In this document: one piece after another, positions 47,572 through 57,361 of the stretch | How positions within the stretch are numbered: the first letter of the stretch is position 1 | Layout: every line of letters begins with the position of its first letter | NCBI RefSeq assembly: GCF_007830055.1 | Contig: NZ_VLLE01000006.1 | Coordinates: 248,001 to 312,000, forward strand | Origin: Lacibacter cauensis | GTDB taxonomy: Bacteria; Bacteroidota; Bacteroidia; Chitinophagales; Chitinophagaceae | Reading direction: 5' to 3' | Length of the DNA stretch: 64,000 bases | Program-made: the position numbers and the translations under genes | Notes under the pieces: generated by a model | Databases searched by the model: none | What the model saw: only the letters and a program-made list of their open reading frames with translations | Told to the model about the DNA's origin: nothing

Positions 47572-49971
47572 TTATTTCAAAAATTTCTGTGCAAACTGCG
47601 AGGTACCGTCGCTGTACTGCAACACATAACTACCGGCCGGTAATGTTGAAACGGCTACAGAAGTTTGCATATTTCCTGCAGGTATTGCACCTTTCATAAA
47701 TACCCTGCCTGTAAAGTCAACCACTTGGTAATATGCGTTTTTAGCCGATGGGTGGCGAAAGATTAAGTGATCGCTCACAGGATTTTGTACAATTATAAGC
47801 CCTGCAGCCAACTCACGTTTTACTACTACGATATTGCTGTATGTTGCCTGGCCAAAATGATCCCACAACTTTAAACGATAGTACACAGTTTGCTGCGTAT
47901 TGGCTTTATCACTTAAGAAATACTCCTCACTTTGTGTAGATGATCGTAATTCTGTAAGATGAGAAAAAGCAAAACCGTTTGTACTTACTTCCACTTCATA
48001 GCGTTGAAACTGTGTTGGGTCTGCTACTTTCCATTTCAACATATTTTCACCAGGCTTTGCATCCGTAGTAAACGACAGCAACTTGCCAGGTAATACATTA
48101 ATATTAGCAACGATATACGAAAAGCCGGAACCTGCAGTACCAAAGTTGGTTACCACACCACTTGTATAAGCTAAGTTGGTTGTATTGTTTGCCACATAGT
48201 TCGGACCAGGTGTATTGGGAGTAAGCAACCAGTTTCCTGTTTCGTAGCGCCAAATACCTATTTGGTTGTTGGGGGTTGCAGCAAATGCCGCACCTTCTAT
48301 ACTCCCGGTAATCCAATCGAAACGTATTGTAGCATTTGCCGGCCCTGCTGTACGATCAACTATCCAAACGGCATCTACCTGGTAGGTACGGCTTCCAAAT
48401 GCAGAACCAGTTGGACTACCATTGGTAGTGGTACCCCGAAACACAGCAACAGAAAAATCGGTGCCTGCTGATGTAGGAGTAATTGTTGCCGGCAAATAAT
48501 TACTGCTGTTCCCAATCGGGAACACTCTTGCTGTTGCAGATAAATTGTTTTGTCTTAACCGGCCATTGGTATTACTTGTAGGTTGTAATATAAAATATGC
48601 ATTCGGTCCCGCATTGCTGATAGAACCTGCATCATCGATTGTTACGATGTTACTGCCCACCTGCAAATAATTACCTGTGCCGGTAAAATTAAATACGCTT
48701 TCAACAGTTATGTTACCTTCAGCAACTTTGGTATTGGCTGACGATATGGTTAAATTTTGATACTGATCGTACGAGCCCGCAAGGCCGTTAAGAGAAGAAA
48801 CAATCTGACCATTTGTACCATAATATTCAACAGTTGAACCTGTCTCTAAATGAATTTGAAAATTATTGCTGTTACTCACTGTACGGACCGATTGGCCGGA
48901 AGTCCATAAACCGGAAGGATGGGCTGTACGAACGGCACCATAATTAGTAATATAAGCATTGGAAGAAGCGTTGCTCATTACATATTGTTGCGCATCCAAT
49001 ACCGAACCAGCTTCTATGTACATTTTTTCTCCGTTGAGATTTGTTCCTAAATCAAAATTGCTGTTCAACAGCACCTGCTTGGAATTTTGCAAAACATAGG
49101 TGAGCCTATTTCTCGATCCACCCGAAAAAGTCCAGTAAGAAGTTCCAGGGCGGTATGTCCAGATTGATCCTGTTGAGTTACTACCGGACGCTGTTATAGT
49201 GCCATTCGAGTGTGTAATATTTCCATAAACATTTATATAACCCGTAGCATTATTTCCTTCTGCTAAATCAACTATGTCATTACCCGAACCTGTGCTATTC
49301 ATAATAAAATTACCGGCAACATATATATCAGGCACTCGTCCATTCGCTTCAGCAAAACGAAACTCACCGACACTTTGCACAGTAAAATCTCCGGCAGTAA
49401 GCAATGTGGCTGAAGGATAGGAAGGCCAGTTTTGATTCCAGTTACCGCTGCCTGCCCAATTGATAATCAGATTACCGTAGTAATAATCATTCCCGTCAAC
49501 TGAAGAAGTAGCAGAAAGACTTAAAGATGACGTTATTGATGTAGAAGAAGATTGCCAGTTATTAATCTGAAAAGTGCTGGATTCACCAAAAGCTTCGGTT
49601 CCACCAAAAATTGTACTGCTTATTGTACCTGTATTGTTATGAATGTACGTGCCGCCATTCTCAATTTCAAAACGATCGCTTGAACCACTGATTGTAATAG
49701 CGTGGTTTGCTGTTACCGTACCGCCACTACGGATTGTTAACCTGTTGACAGTTGCTGTTGCACTTGTACTTTTTGTATGACCGCTTTGTACAACAAGACG
49801 AACACTGTTATTTAATACCGAGGGATTAGCACCTGTGCCATTGGTATTTAAACTCCAACCCGAAAGGGTATTGAAATTGGTACTTGTGTTATTGGAATAG
49901 TACGTTGTTTGGGCCAACAACGTTGCCCGGATAGTACAAAAGAGAAAGAAAAAGAGAACACGGCTCTTCAT
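47572..49971 (-). CDS. Secreted protein with T9SS type A sorting domain
   Basis: The 799-residue protein has a signal peptide (MKSRVLFFFLFCTIRATLLAQ), then a long Ser/Thr/Asn/Gly-rich region (~25-630) whose repeating 'GSTV.Y.GTNGQ', 'GNITVESVFNF' and 'NYGAV' patterns suggest a parallel beta-helix. A fibronectin-III-like segment follows (ENMLKWKVADPTQFQRYEVEVSTNG). The last ~75 residues form a type A sorting domain (VQNPVSDHLIF ... YYQVVDFTGRVF ... LPAGSYVLQYSDGTSQFAQKFLK-like). It should cross the outer membrane by the type IX system and be attached or released at the surface. No catalytic motif is seen. Confidence 0.85.
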   Translation of the reverse strand: MKSRVLFFFLFCTIRATLLAQTTYYSNNTSTNFNTLSGWSLNTNGTGANPSVLNNSVRLVVQSGHTKSTSATATVNRLTIRSGGTVTANHAITISGSSDRFEIENGGTYIHNNTGTISSTIFGGTEAFGESSTFQINNWQSSSTSITSSLSLSATSSVDGNDYYYGNLIINWAGSGNWNQNWPSYPSATLLTAGDFTVQSVGEFRFAEANGRVPDIYVAGNFIMNSTGSGNDIVDLAEGNNATGYINVYGNITHSNGTITASGSNSTGSIWTYRPGTSYWTFSGGSRNRLTYVLQNSKQVLLNSNFDLGTNLNGEKMYIEAGSVLDAQQYVMSNASSNAYITNYGAVRTAHPSGLWTSGQSVRTVSNSNNFQIHLETGSTVEYYGTNGQIVSSLNGLAGSYDQYQNLTISSANTKVAEGNITVESVFNFTGTGNYLQVGSNIVTIDDAGSISNAGPNAYFILQPTSNTNGRLRQNNLSATARVFPIGNSSNYLPATITPTSAGTDFSVAVFRGTTTNGSPTGSAFGSRTYQVDAVWIVDRTAGPANATIRFDWITGSIEGAAFAATPNNQIGIWRYETGNWLLTPNTPGPNYVANNTTNLAYTSGVVTNFGTAGSGFSYIVANINVLPGKLLSFTTDAKPGENMLKWKVADPTQFQRYEVEVSTNGFAFSHLTELRSSTQSEEYFLSDKANTQQTVYYRLKLWDHFGQATYSNIVVVKRELAAGLIIVQNPVSDHLIFRHPSAKNAYYQVVDFTGRVFMKGAIPAGNMQTSVAVSTLPAGSYVLQYSDGTSQFAQKFLK

Positions 49972-50063
49972 ACGATACAGGATTGATTTTAAAAATGGAT
50001 TTTAAGACTTGTTGCAGCAACCACTTATTTTAATCTTAATAAGCGTAAATACATACAACAATA

Positions 50064-50103
50064 CAAATATACACTTAGCTATCTTTTTAAGATACACTAA
50101 GTG
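50064..50103 (-). promoter_or_regulatory. -7 element with an adjoining palindrome upstream of the T9SS-protein gene
   Basis: TATATTTG (minus strand, 50071-50064) fits TAnnTTTG. Directly upstream, CACTTAG (50072-50078) and CTAAGTG (50097-50103) form an inverted repeat, with an inner TATCTT/AAGATA stem around TTT. The palindrome covers the -33 region, where a repressor could bind, and no -33 TTTG is present. Confidence 0.4.
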
Positions 50104-50129
50104 CTTACTTGTATAAAAAAGGGCTGAAA

Positions 50130-50154
50130 TCGGTAAAAAATGGGTATTTACCGA
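50130..50154 (-). terminator. Likely terminator of uvrA
   Basis: TCGGTAAA (50130-50137) and TTTACCGA (50147-50154) form an 8-bp stem; on the minus strand a T6 run follows about 10 nt later (50115-50120). It lies 30 bp after the uvrA stop. Confidence 0.55.
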
Positions 50155-50184
50155 AAAGAAAAATGTAGAAATTACGGTGCAGTG

Positions 50185-53040
50185 CTAAATGAAAGCAGCG
50201 GTTCGGCTCGCTTTGCTTTTAGCAAGATCTTCAGGTAAACCGGCAAAGACCAGCGTTCCTCCGCCATCGCCAGCCTCAGGGCCAAGATCTATGATCCAGT
50301 CTGCACGCTTAATAACATCGGTATTATGTTCGATTACCAGAACCGAATGGCCTTTTTCAATTAAGGCATGAAAGCTCTTGAGCAGTTTATTAATATCGTT
50401 AAAGTGTAACCCGGTTGTTGGTTCATCAAAAATGAACAGAATGTTGCCTTGTCCGTTACCACGGCCAAGAAACGATGCCAACTTCACACGTTGCGCTTCA
50501 CCACCACTCAATGTATCGCTGCTTTGTCCAAGCTTTACATAGCCCAGCCCCACATCACTCAATGGCATCAGCTTACGCACTAAATCTTTTTCTGCACGGA
50601 AGAAATCAATCGCTTCGTCCACACTCATCTCCAGTACATCATGAATACTTTTATCGTTGTACTTAACGTCCAGCACTTCTTCTTTAAAACGCTTACCGCC
50701 ACACACCTCGCAGGTTAAATGCACATCGGCCAAAAACTGCATTTCAACAATCTGCTCGCCCTCACCTTTACAGGCATCACATCTTCCCCCATCCACGTTA
50801 AAGGAAAAATGCTTTGGCTGAAAGCCACGTATTTTACTCAGCGGCTGACTGGAAAACACATCTCTTATTTCGTCGTATGCTTTAATATAGGTAACAGGAT
50901 TACTGCGGCTGCTTTTACCAATCGGGTTCTGATCGACCATTTCTATTTGTGCAATGGAATCAATATCGCCACTGATCTGTTTGTGCATACCTGCTTTATC
51001 GCCAAACTCTCCCTTCAGTTTGCTGAGTGCAGGATAAAGAATATTTTTTACAAGTGTTGTTTTACCACTACCACTCACCCCACTTACAACACACAACACA
51101 TTCAACGGAAACTCAACGGTGATATTTTTTAAATTATGTTGCCTTGCTCCTTCTACTTTAATGCTCCGGTTCCATTTACGTGGCTTACCGAAATCCTGTA
51201 TCTGCAGTTCTCCACTCAGGTAACGACCGGTTAAACTTTTTTTATTGCTGATGATGGCATCATAGTTGCCCTCTGCAATGACTTCGCCTCCTAAATGACT
51301 TGCTAACGGCCCCATATCGATGATGTAGTCTGCTTCACGCATCATCATCTCATCATGTTCAACCACAACAACCGTATTACCCAAATTGCGCAGCTCTTTC
51401 AATACATTAATGAGATTAGCCGTATCTCTCGGATGCAAGCCAATAGATGGTTCATCAAGAATATATAATGAATCGGTGAGGTTGCTTCCTAATGATCGTG
51501 TGAGTTGAATACGTTGGCTTTCACCTCCACTTAAGGTATTGGCTAACCGGTTGAGGGTAAGATAACCCAAACCTACATGCAGCAAAGTTTGTACACGGTT
51601 ATTGATCTCGAGCAAAATTCGTTTAGCTACATCTTTATCATATTCATTCAGCTTTAATTCATCAAACCAGACTTTCAATTCTTTTACCGGCATTTCGCAT
51701 AATTCGCCGATATGCTTACTGCCTACTTTGATATATAAGGCTTCTTTACGTAAACGATAACCACCACATTCGGTACAGGTTGTACGGCCACGATAGCGGC
51801 TTAACAAAACACGATACTGCACTTTATATAAATTCTGTTCTACCTCTGTAAAGAAGTCATCAATACCTAATGCGGTACCAACACCTTTCCATAATTGTTC
51901 GTATTGCTGTTTGCTTAAATCAATCACTGCTTTGTGTACAGGAAAGCCTGCTTTTCCCGCAGCTTTTACAAACTGCTCTCTCCACCAGCCCAGCTTTTCT
52001 CCTTTCCAGGGCGCAACAGCTCCTTCGTATACACTTAAACTTTTATCGGGTATCACCAAGTCTTCATCAATACCCAATACCTGGCTAAAACCTTCGCAGA
52101 CAGGACAAGCACCATAAGGATTGTTGAACGAAAACAAATTAGGCACAGGTTCTTCAAACTTTATTCCATCTAACTCAAACCTGTTGGAGAAATGCTGCAA
52201 TTGTTTTCCATCAATTTCAAGATACACTTCGCCTTCGCCTTCGAAAAAAGCGGTGCCTGCACTATCGCCAATACGATGCAGGTCATCTTCATCAAACGCC
52301 TTTACAACCAGACGATCGACTAATACATAAATCTTTACTTTCGCAGTTTCAGCACCAAACAACTGCTTCAAATCTTTTTCTGACTGCTCCAGTAAATCTT
52401 CAATATGTAGTATTTCGCCACTTTCTGCTTTTGCTTTTGCAGCATCATTTTTTTTATACACCCTTGTAAATCCTTTCTGAATAAGAATATTCAGTTCTTC
52501 CTTAATGCTTCGTTTAGCATGCATCGGAAAATTTACAAGCAACAATATTTTAGAACCTTCCTTACAGTTCTTGATGGCATCAACCACATCACTAACGTCA
52601 TCTTTTTTTACTTCTCTTCCACTTACAGGCGAAATGGTTTTGCCTGTCCGTGCGAAGAGCAACCGCAGATAATCGTAAATCTCTGTCATGCTGCCCACAG
52701 TGCTTCTGGGCGTACGGGTAATGACTTTTTGTTCGATGGCAATGGCAGGACACAAGCCTTTAATGTAATCCACATCGGGCTTGTTCATACGGTTTAAAAA
52801 CTGGCGGGCATAAGCACTCAAACTTTCGGCATAGCGGCGCTGGCCTTCGGCATACAGCGTATCAATAGTAAGCGACGACTTGCCACTACCTGACACACCT
52901 GTTACAACTACAAACTTGTTGCGGGGAATTTTTACAGAAACATTTTTAAGATTATGAACCCGTGCACCTTTAATAAAAATATCGTCTTTGGGTAATGGAG
53001 CAGATAAGTTGACTCCCTTCTTTTTAACCGCTGTTGCCAT
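50185..53040 (-). CDS. uvrA: Excinuclease ABC subunit A
   Basis: Damage-recognition ATPase of nucleotide excision repair. The start at 53040 (MATAVKKKG) gives 951 residues; an upstream Met at 53073 would extend past the likely promoter. It has two ABC modules: Walker [10 protein letters not shown] and GVSGSGKTT, signatures [11 protein letters not shown] and [11 protein letters not shown], and Walker [13 protein letters not shown] and [12 protein letters not shown]. Zinc-binding Cys pairs are CPVC/CTEC in the first half and CDAC/CEVC in the second. All parts are complete. The -7 element sits 7 bp before the ATG. Confidence 0.98.
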   Translation of the reverse strand: MATAVKKKGVNLSAPLPKDDIFIKGARVHNLKNVSVKIPRNKFVVVTGVSGSGKSSLTIDTLYAEGQRRYAESLSAYARQFLNRMNKPDVDYIKGLCPAIAIEQKVITRTPRSTVGSMTEIYDYLRLLFARTGKTISPVSGREVKKDDVSDVVDAIKNCKEGSKILLLVNFPMHAKRSIKEELNILIQKGFTRVYKKNDAAKAKAESGEILHIEDLLEQSEKDLKQLFGAETAKVKIYVLVDRLVVKAFDEDDLHRIGDSAGTAFFEGEGEVYLEIDGKQLQHFSNRFELDGIKFEEPVPNLFSFNNPYGACPVCEGFSQVLGIDEDLVIPDKSLSVYEGAVAPWKGEKLGWWREQFVKAAGKAGFPVHKAVIDLSKQQYEQLWKGVGTALGIDDFFTEVEQNLYKVQYRVLLSRYRGRTTCTECGGYRLRKEALYIKVGSKHIGELCEMPVKELKVWFDELKLNEYDKDVAKRILLEINNRVQTLLHVGLGYLTLNRLANTLSGGESQRIQLTRSLGSNLTDSLYILDEPSIGLHPRDTANLINVLKELRNLGNTVVVVEHDEMMMREADYIIDMGPLASHLGGEVIAEGNYDAIISNKKSLTGRYLSGELQIQDFGKPRKWNRSIKVEGARQHNLKNITVEFPLNVLCVVSGVSGSGKTTLVKNILYPALSKLKGEFGDKAGMHKQISGDIDSIAQIEMVDQNPIGKSSRSNPVTYIKAYDEIRDVFSSQPLSKIRGFQPKHFSFNVDGGRCDACKGEGEQIVEMQFLADVHLTCEVCGGKRFKEEVLDVKYNDKSIHDVLEMSVDEAIDFFRAEKDLVRKLMPLSDVGLGYVKLGQSSDTLSGGEAQRVKLASFLGRGNGQGNILFIFDEPTTGLHFNDINKLLKSFHALIEKGHSVLVIEHNTDVIKRADWIIDLGPEAGDGGGTLVFAGLPEDLAKSKASRTAAFI

Positions 53041-53374
53041 AGAAAACAAATTTAGCAGAATAACAGATGGCAATGAAAGAAGATGCTAAAACTTATAGGA
53101 AAGAAATCAACTTTCGTTCAACAAAAAGCCAGACAATGCCTTGTCCGAGTTTTACGACAGGCTGAGGAAAATACCATTAGTGCGCTGCGTGGTAATACGT
53201 TAAATAATTCAGAATGTTGGAGGTTACAACTATTTCTATTATTTTTATTCAGAAATTCAGTATCAGAATCAAAACCCAAACTTCTTCGCCTATAGCATCA
53301 ACTTCTACTTAACAATTTTCAGATTGCTTAACCGGCTCTGAAACCCTTTATTGAAAACCATCAACTGTAGAAGT
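53041..53374. other. 334-bp divergent region between uvrA and the ECF sigma gene
   Basis: It holds the uvrA promoter at 53047-53073. In the remaining ~300 bp I see no TAnnTTTG element toward the sigma factor and no hairpin. A 70-codon plus-strand frame at 53083-53295 shows no protein-like features and is treated as spurious. Confidence 0.6.
53047..53073 (-). promoter_or_regulatory. uvrA promoter
   Basis: On the minus strand TTG (53073-53071), 16 bp, then TAAATTTG (53054-53047). Transcription would begin at or next to the ATG (53040), so the mRNA may be leaderless. Confidence 0.5.
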
Positions 53375-53956
53375 ATGCATCTGTATCAACAATTTACCGA
53401 TCAACAGCTTGTTCATCTGTTTAAAGATGGCAATGCCGAAGCTATGGAATGTTTAGTGCTGCGTCATAAAGACAAGCTCTATACCTCTATTTTCCTGTTG
53501 GTAAAAGACAAATACCTTGCCGAAGATCTCTTCCAGGATATGTTTATCAAGGTAATTGACACCATTCGCAGTAACCGCTATACCGAAGAAGGAAAGTTTT
53601 TACCCTGGGCGATGCGTATTGCACATAATCTTTGTGTAGACCATTTCCGCCGGGTAAAGCGGGCTCCCACAATTAAAACAAGTGACAACCACGATATTTT
53701 TGAAGTGTTGAATTTCAGCAACGATAATGCTGAAGAACGCATCATGAAAAACCAGAGTTATGACCGCATCCGCCGGATGCTGGATCTGTTACCTGAAGAA
53801 CAACGTGAAGTGATCATTTTACGTCATTACGCCGATTTGAGCTTTAAAGAAATTGCAACGCTCACTAACTGCAGCATCAACACTGCTTTGGGTCGTATGC
53901 GTTACGGGCTCATTAACATGCGTAAGATGATGGTTGAAAAACAAATCGCTCTGTAA
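53375..53956 (+). CDS. ECF-family RNA polymerase sigma factor
   Basis: From the ATG at 53375 the protein has 193 residues. Region 2 is recognised by LVLRHKDKLYTSIFLLVKDKYLAEDLFQDMFIKV and WAMRIAHNLCVDHFRR. Region 4 is LPEEQREVIILRHYADLSFKEIATLTNCSINTALGRMRYGL-like, with a helix-turn-helix. The overall type is SigW/RpoE-like. No anti-sigma gene follows; the gene ends at a terminator and stands alone, so how it is held inactive is not visible. Bacteroidota often have such orphan ECF factors. Confidence 0.93.
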   Translation: MHLYQQFTDQQLVHLFKDGNAEAMECLVLRHKDKLYTSIFLLVKDKYLAEDLFQDMFIKVIDTIRSNRYTEEGKFLPWAMRIAHNLCVDHFRRVKRAPTIKTSDNHDIFEVLNFSNDNAEERIMKNQSYDRIRRMLDLLPEEQREVIILRHYADLSFKEIATLTNCSINTALGRMRYGLINMRKMMVEKQIAL

Positions 53957-53991
53957 AAATCATTTCCTAAAAGAGAACCTGACAAAACCAG

Positions 53992-54013
53992 ATCCCTCGC
54001 ATATGCGGGGGAT
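53992..54013 (+). terminator. Terminator of the ECF sigma gene
   Basis: ATCCCTCGCA (53992-54001) pairs with TGCGGGGGAT (54004-54013) with one T:G pair, and a T-run follows directly. Confidence 0.85.
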
Positions 54014-54021
54014 TTTTTTAT

Positions 54022-54056
54022 AAAAATAAAGCAGGCATTCCGCCTGCTTTATTTTT
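54022..54056 (-). terminator. Terminator of dsbD
   Basis: AAAAATAAAGCAGGC (54022-54036), loop ATTCC, GCCTGCTTTATTTTT (54042-54056). A 15-bp stem with A/T-rich ends; it serves dsbD on the minus strand and probably backs up the sigma-gene terminator. Confidence 0.85.
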
Positions 54057-54073
54057 ATTTCAATGTGTTGTTT

Positions 54074-56026
54074 TTATTTTTTCTTCTCAAACGCTTCCAA
54101 ACCACATTCCAGCCATTGTTTAAACTCAGCAGCACTTGGCGTGTACCCTTTTGTTTTTGTAAGGGCTGTTTCATCTAAGCCAAGTATTGCATATTGCGGC
54201 TGCGCTACTGCGTTAAAGTTTTCGCTTTGGAAAGTGGCCCATTTATCCCCTACAGTAATGATTTCTTTTTTACCGCCTGTTTTTGTGGTGAAGGTTTGTT
54301 GCTGAGCTGCAGGTAACACTTTGCGCTCATCCACATATAATGACACCACTACAAACTTATTCTTCATTAAATCCAATACATCGGGATTGGTCCATACATT
54401 TTCCTCCATACGTCTGCAGTTTACACAAGCCCAACCCGTAAAATCAATCAGCAATGGTTTGTTTTCTTTTCGTGCCAGCTCCAATGCCTGTTCATAATCA
54501 CGCAAGGGCTCTAAGGATGTTTCGCAGTTGACAGGATGCTTGTACACACTGTAACATAACGGAGGAGGAAAACCGCTGATGAGTGTAAGATTGGCAGCTT
54601 TGGTATTTGTAATACCAGGTATTAAATAAATAGTTGCAGCAGCAAACAACGCAATAAATATCCAACGGGTTGTACCGATTTTTATCTTCTTATCATCGTG
54701 CGGAAACTTAATAACTCCCAATAGGTATAACACCAACAAAAAGCCGATTACCACCCAAATACCAATGAATGCTTCACGAGGCAGAATATGCCATTGTTTT
54801 ACCAAATCTGCATTGCTTAAAAACTTCACCGCCATCGCCAGTTCCAAAAAGCCCAGCACCACTTTTACGGTATTTAACCAGCCACCACTCTTTGGCAAAG
54901 ATTGTAACCAGTTCGGGAACATGGCAAACAATGCAAACGGCAATGCAAGACCTAAACCAAAACCGCCCATACCAAAACTCAGCTGCATAGCACCTCCGTC
55001 TTTCGTTAACGCACCAGCCAACAACGAACCTAGAATGGGACCTGTACAGGAGAATGAAACAATAGCCAATGTTAAGGCCATGAAGAAAATGCCGAATGTA
55101 CTGCCCACACTTGCTTTCGAATCGGCTTTGTTGGCAAAATTGCCCGGCAGTGTTATTTCAAAATAACCAAAGAACGAAATAGCGAACACAACGAATACAG
55201 CGAAGAAGATGATGTTCAGCCAAACGTTGGTTGAAATATTATTGAGTATTTCAGGATCAGTTTGATCGAGTAAATGAAAAGGAATACTCAGCAGAATATA
55301 AATGAGGAAAATAAAGAATCCATAAAGCAACGCATTACGGATACCTTTTGCTCTGCTGCCGCTACGTTTTGTAAAGAACGAAACGGTTAATGGAATTAAG
55401 GGGAATACACAAGGTGTGAGCAATGCAATAAAGCCACCTACCAGGCCCAACAGAAAAATACCCCATAAACTTTTTCCTTCTGTTCCTTCATCGCCACAAT
55501 TACTTACAGTATTGTTCAGATCAATAGAGTTGATTTTAATGCGGGCTGTTTGTGCCACGCCTCCTTCCATCTTCACATCAAACAAATATTCCTGTGCTGG
55601 CAAAAATTCTTCTTTACCACCTGTTGTATACACAAGTGTTCCTTTCAATTGCGCAGGAACTACACCGTTAATCGTAATATCCTGTACAAGTGATATTTCA
55701 TTATTTGCAATAAGTACTTGTTTGCTATCAAACACCGGATCAGCATAACTACTACTGCCGCTCTTAATTTGTAACGGGCCATTTTTTACGATGCTGCTGT
55801 CGGTGAACTGCACCGCAATAGAATCAAGTCCTTCTGCATCTTTCGTAAACAAGTAGAGCAGTTTCCCGTTTTGCACCTTGCCTTTAAACTGTAATTGATA
55901 TTGATCTTTTGTAATTTTCTTACTGCTGACCGTCCATTGAACAAACGATGAATCCTGTGCGAAAACATTGAGCGACAGAAAAAAAGTTGTTACAAGAATT
56001 GCAATCCTGCGTAAACGTAAACCCAT
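54074..56026 (-). CDS. dsbD: Thiol:disulfide interchange protein DsbD
   Basis: Membrane protein that carries electrons from cytoplasmic thioredoxin to the periplasm. The 650 residues comprise a signal peptide (ending NVFAQ), a DsbD-alpha-like N-terminal domain (~25-160), and eight predicted membrane segments with the redox Cys in LTPCVFPLIPL and FSCTGPILGSLL. The C-terminal thioredoxin-like domain has C-V-N-C in GWACVNCRRMEENVW. In the N-terminal domain I see no canonical Cys pair. That may be supplied by the separate DsbD-alpha-like gene 53 bp upstream. Confidence 0.92.
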   Translation of the reverse strand: MGLRLRRIAILVTTFFLSLNVFAQDSSFVQWTVSSKKITKDQYQLQFKGKVQNGKLLYLFTKDAEGLDSIAVQFTDSSIVKNGPLQIKSGSSSYADPVFDSKQVLIANNEISLVQDITINGVVPAQLKGTLVYTTGGKEEFLPAQEYLFDVKMEGGVAQTARIKINSIDLNNTVSNCGDEGTEGKSLWGIFLLGLVGGFIALLTPCVFPLIPLTVSFFTKRSGSRAKGIRNALLYGFFIFLIYILLSIPFHLLDQTDPEILNNISTNVWLNIIFFAVFVVFAISFFGYFEITLPGNFANKADSKASVGSTFGIFFMALTLAIVSFSCTGPILGSLLAGALTKDGGAMQLSFGMGGFGLGLALPFALFAMFPNWLQSLPKSGGWLNTVKVVLGFLELAMAVKFLSNADLVKQWHILPREAFIGIWVVIGFLLVLYLLGVIKFPHDDKKIKIGTTRWIFIALFAAATIYLIPGITNTKAANLTLISGFPPPLCYSVYKHPVNCETSLEPLRDYEQALELARKENKPLLIDFTGWACVNCRRMEENVWTNPDVLDLMKNKFVVVSLYVDERKVLPAAQQQTFTTKTGGKKEIITVGDKWATFQSENFNAVAQPQYAILGLDETALTKTKGYTPSAAEFKQWLECGLEAFEKKK

Positions 56027-56044
56027 AATATGATTGATTTAAAA

Positions 56045-56068
56045 ATCCCGTCTTGTAAGAGACGGGAT
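56045..56068 (-). terminator. Hairpin between the DsbD-alpha-like gene and dsbD
   Basis: ATCCCGTCT (56045-56053) pairs with AGACGGGAT (56060-56068). On the minus strand only TTTTT-like flank (RC of AAAAA at 56041-56045) follows. It may reduce, rather than block, transcription from the upstream gene into dsbD. Confidence 0.6.
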
Positions 56069-56079
56069 CGTGTATTCGT

Positions 56080-56538
56080 TTAACCTTCAAGCTTTACGCT
56101 GAATTTTGCTTTATCGGGAGGCAAACACTGCTTATCATCACAAACCATAAACTCCACATCGCCGGTAACAGCTGTTTTTACATTCGACTTTACAGTTACT
56201 ACCTGTACAAACTCTACTTTGTTCGAATAAAAACGGGAACGTGAGTTCGTTGCTTTATCAAAAGCATCGGTAAGCTTACCAACTTCTTTTGGCTTACCAC
56301 TCACAACAATCAGTGGATTTTTTGCAAAGTTAATTGTGGTAGGCAATGCAATGGCGTCGGTACTTTGTGTTTGGCTGTATAAATGCCAGCCCGGCTGAAT
56401 ATTGGCAACCATACGAATCTCGTATTTCTTATCGCCAAGTTTCTTCACAACAAAATCCCATTTTACTTTACTTCCGCTTTGTGCAAAAACGGCAACTGCA
56501 ATAAATGTAAATGCGAATGCTGCTATAATTTTTTTCAT
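56080..56538 (-). CDS. Small secreted DsbD-alpha-like domain protein
   Basis: From the ATG at 56538 (MKKIIAAFAF) the protein has 152 residues and a Sec signal peptide ending VFAQ; an in-frame Met at 56577 adds 13 residues that spoil the signal. The mature part matches the DsbD N-terminal (alpha) domain: PGWHLYSQTQ, then MVCDDKQCLPPDKAKFSV near the end, with the two Cys typical of the redox-active face. It would pass electrons between membrane DsbD and periplasmic substrates. The gene directly precedes dsbD. Confidence 0.82.
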   Translation of the reverse strand: MKKIIAAFAFTFIAVAVFAQSGSKVKWDFVVKKLGDKKYEIRMVANIQPGWHLYSQTQSTDAIALPTTINFAKNPLIVVSGKPKEVGKLTDAFDKATNSRSRFYSNKVEFVQVVTVKSNVKTAVTGDVEFMVCDDKQCLPPDKAKFSVKLEG

Positions 56539-56648
56539 GCTGTTTCTTTTACAATTCCGGTGCAAAGATGCCTCCAAATCATTAATGGAAATGTCATAAA
56601 AGTCACAAAACTTTATCCATTCATCCTAATTACGGCAGAAGCAGCTGA

Positions 56649-57323
56649 TTAGATTGTAACGGCTGCGTTGATTAACAAACTATTGAGGATAGCCCGGCCA
56701 TCGGTATTACCCAGAATGGCAGATGTTGCACGCTCAGGATGCGGCATCATACCAAATACATTTCCTTCTTTGTTGCTGATACCTGCAATATTGCGGATAG
56801 CACCGTTAGGATTAGCTTCAGCAGTAATATTTCCGTTTTCATCGCAGTAACGGTAAATCACCTGGCCATTTGCTTCCAATGCATCCAATGTTTTTTCATC
56901 GGCAAAATAACGGCCTTCGCCATGTGCAATCGGAATTTTTAAACCCGAGCCGCCCACACCTGTGAGATACACGTTTTTGCAAATGAATTTTTGGTTGGCA
57001 TTACGTAGCAATGCGCCGGGCAGCAAATGACTTTCGCACAAAATCTGGAAACCGTTACAAACACCCAGCACTTTACCTCCTTTGTTGGCAAAAGCAATTA
57101 CGCTTTCCATCATGGGGCTAAAACGGGCAATGGCACCGCAACGCAGGTAGTCGCCGTAAGAGAAACCTCCGGGCAGTACTATACAATCTTCGGTTGAAAA
57201 CATACTCAGGTCTTTGTCTTTATGCCAGAGCATAACTACTTCCTGGTTCAAATCATTTTGCAGTGAGTCCTGCATGTCTCTGTCGCAATTGCTGCCGGGG
57301 AAAACAACGATACCAAATTTCAT
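56649..57323 (-). CDS. purQ: Phosphoribosylformylglycinamidine synthase subunit PurQ
   Basis: Glutaminase subunit of the purine-pathway enzyme FGAM synthase. The start at 57323 ([16 protein letters not shown]) is the family N-terminus and gives 224 residues; the upstream frame to 57398 runs into the preceding gene and has no homology. Class I glutamine-amidotransferase residues are the Cys in GVCNGFQIL and the His/Glu in PHPERA. This is the small PurQ form, so separate PurL and PurS should be encoded elsewhere. A possible -7 element TACCTTTG (minus, 57347-57340) lies 16 bp before the ATG. Confidence 0.97.
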   Translation of the reverse strand: MKFGIVVFPGSNCDRDMQDSLQNDLNQEVVMLWHKDKDLSMFSTEDCIVLPGGFSYGDYLRCGAIARFSPMMESVIAFANKGGKVLGVCNGFQILCESHLLPGALLRNANQKFICKNVYLTGVGGSGLKIPIAHGEGRYFADEKTLDALEANGQVIYRYCDENGNITAEANPNGAIRNIAGISNKEGNVFGMMPHPERATSAILGNTDGRAILNSLLINAAVTI

Positions 57324-57361
57324 AAATAATAAGAAAGCGCAAAGGTAAGGATTGAGGTGGA

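Noticed and set aside
53083-53295. Plus-strand 70-codon frame between uvrA and the sigma gene
   Set aside because: No recognisable features and no promoter toward it.
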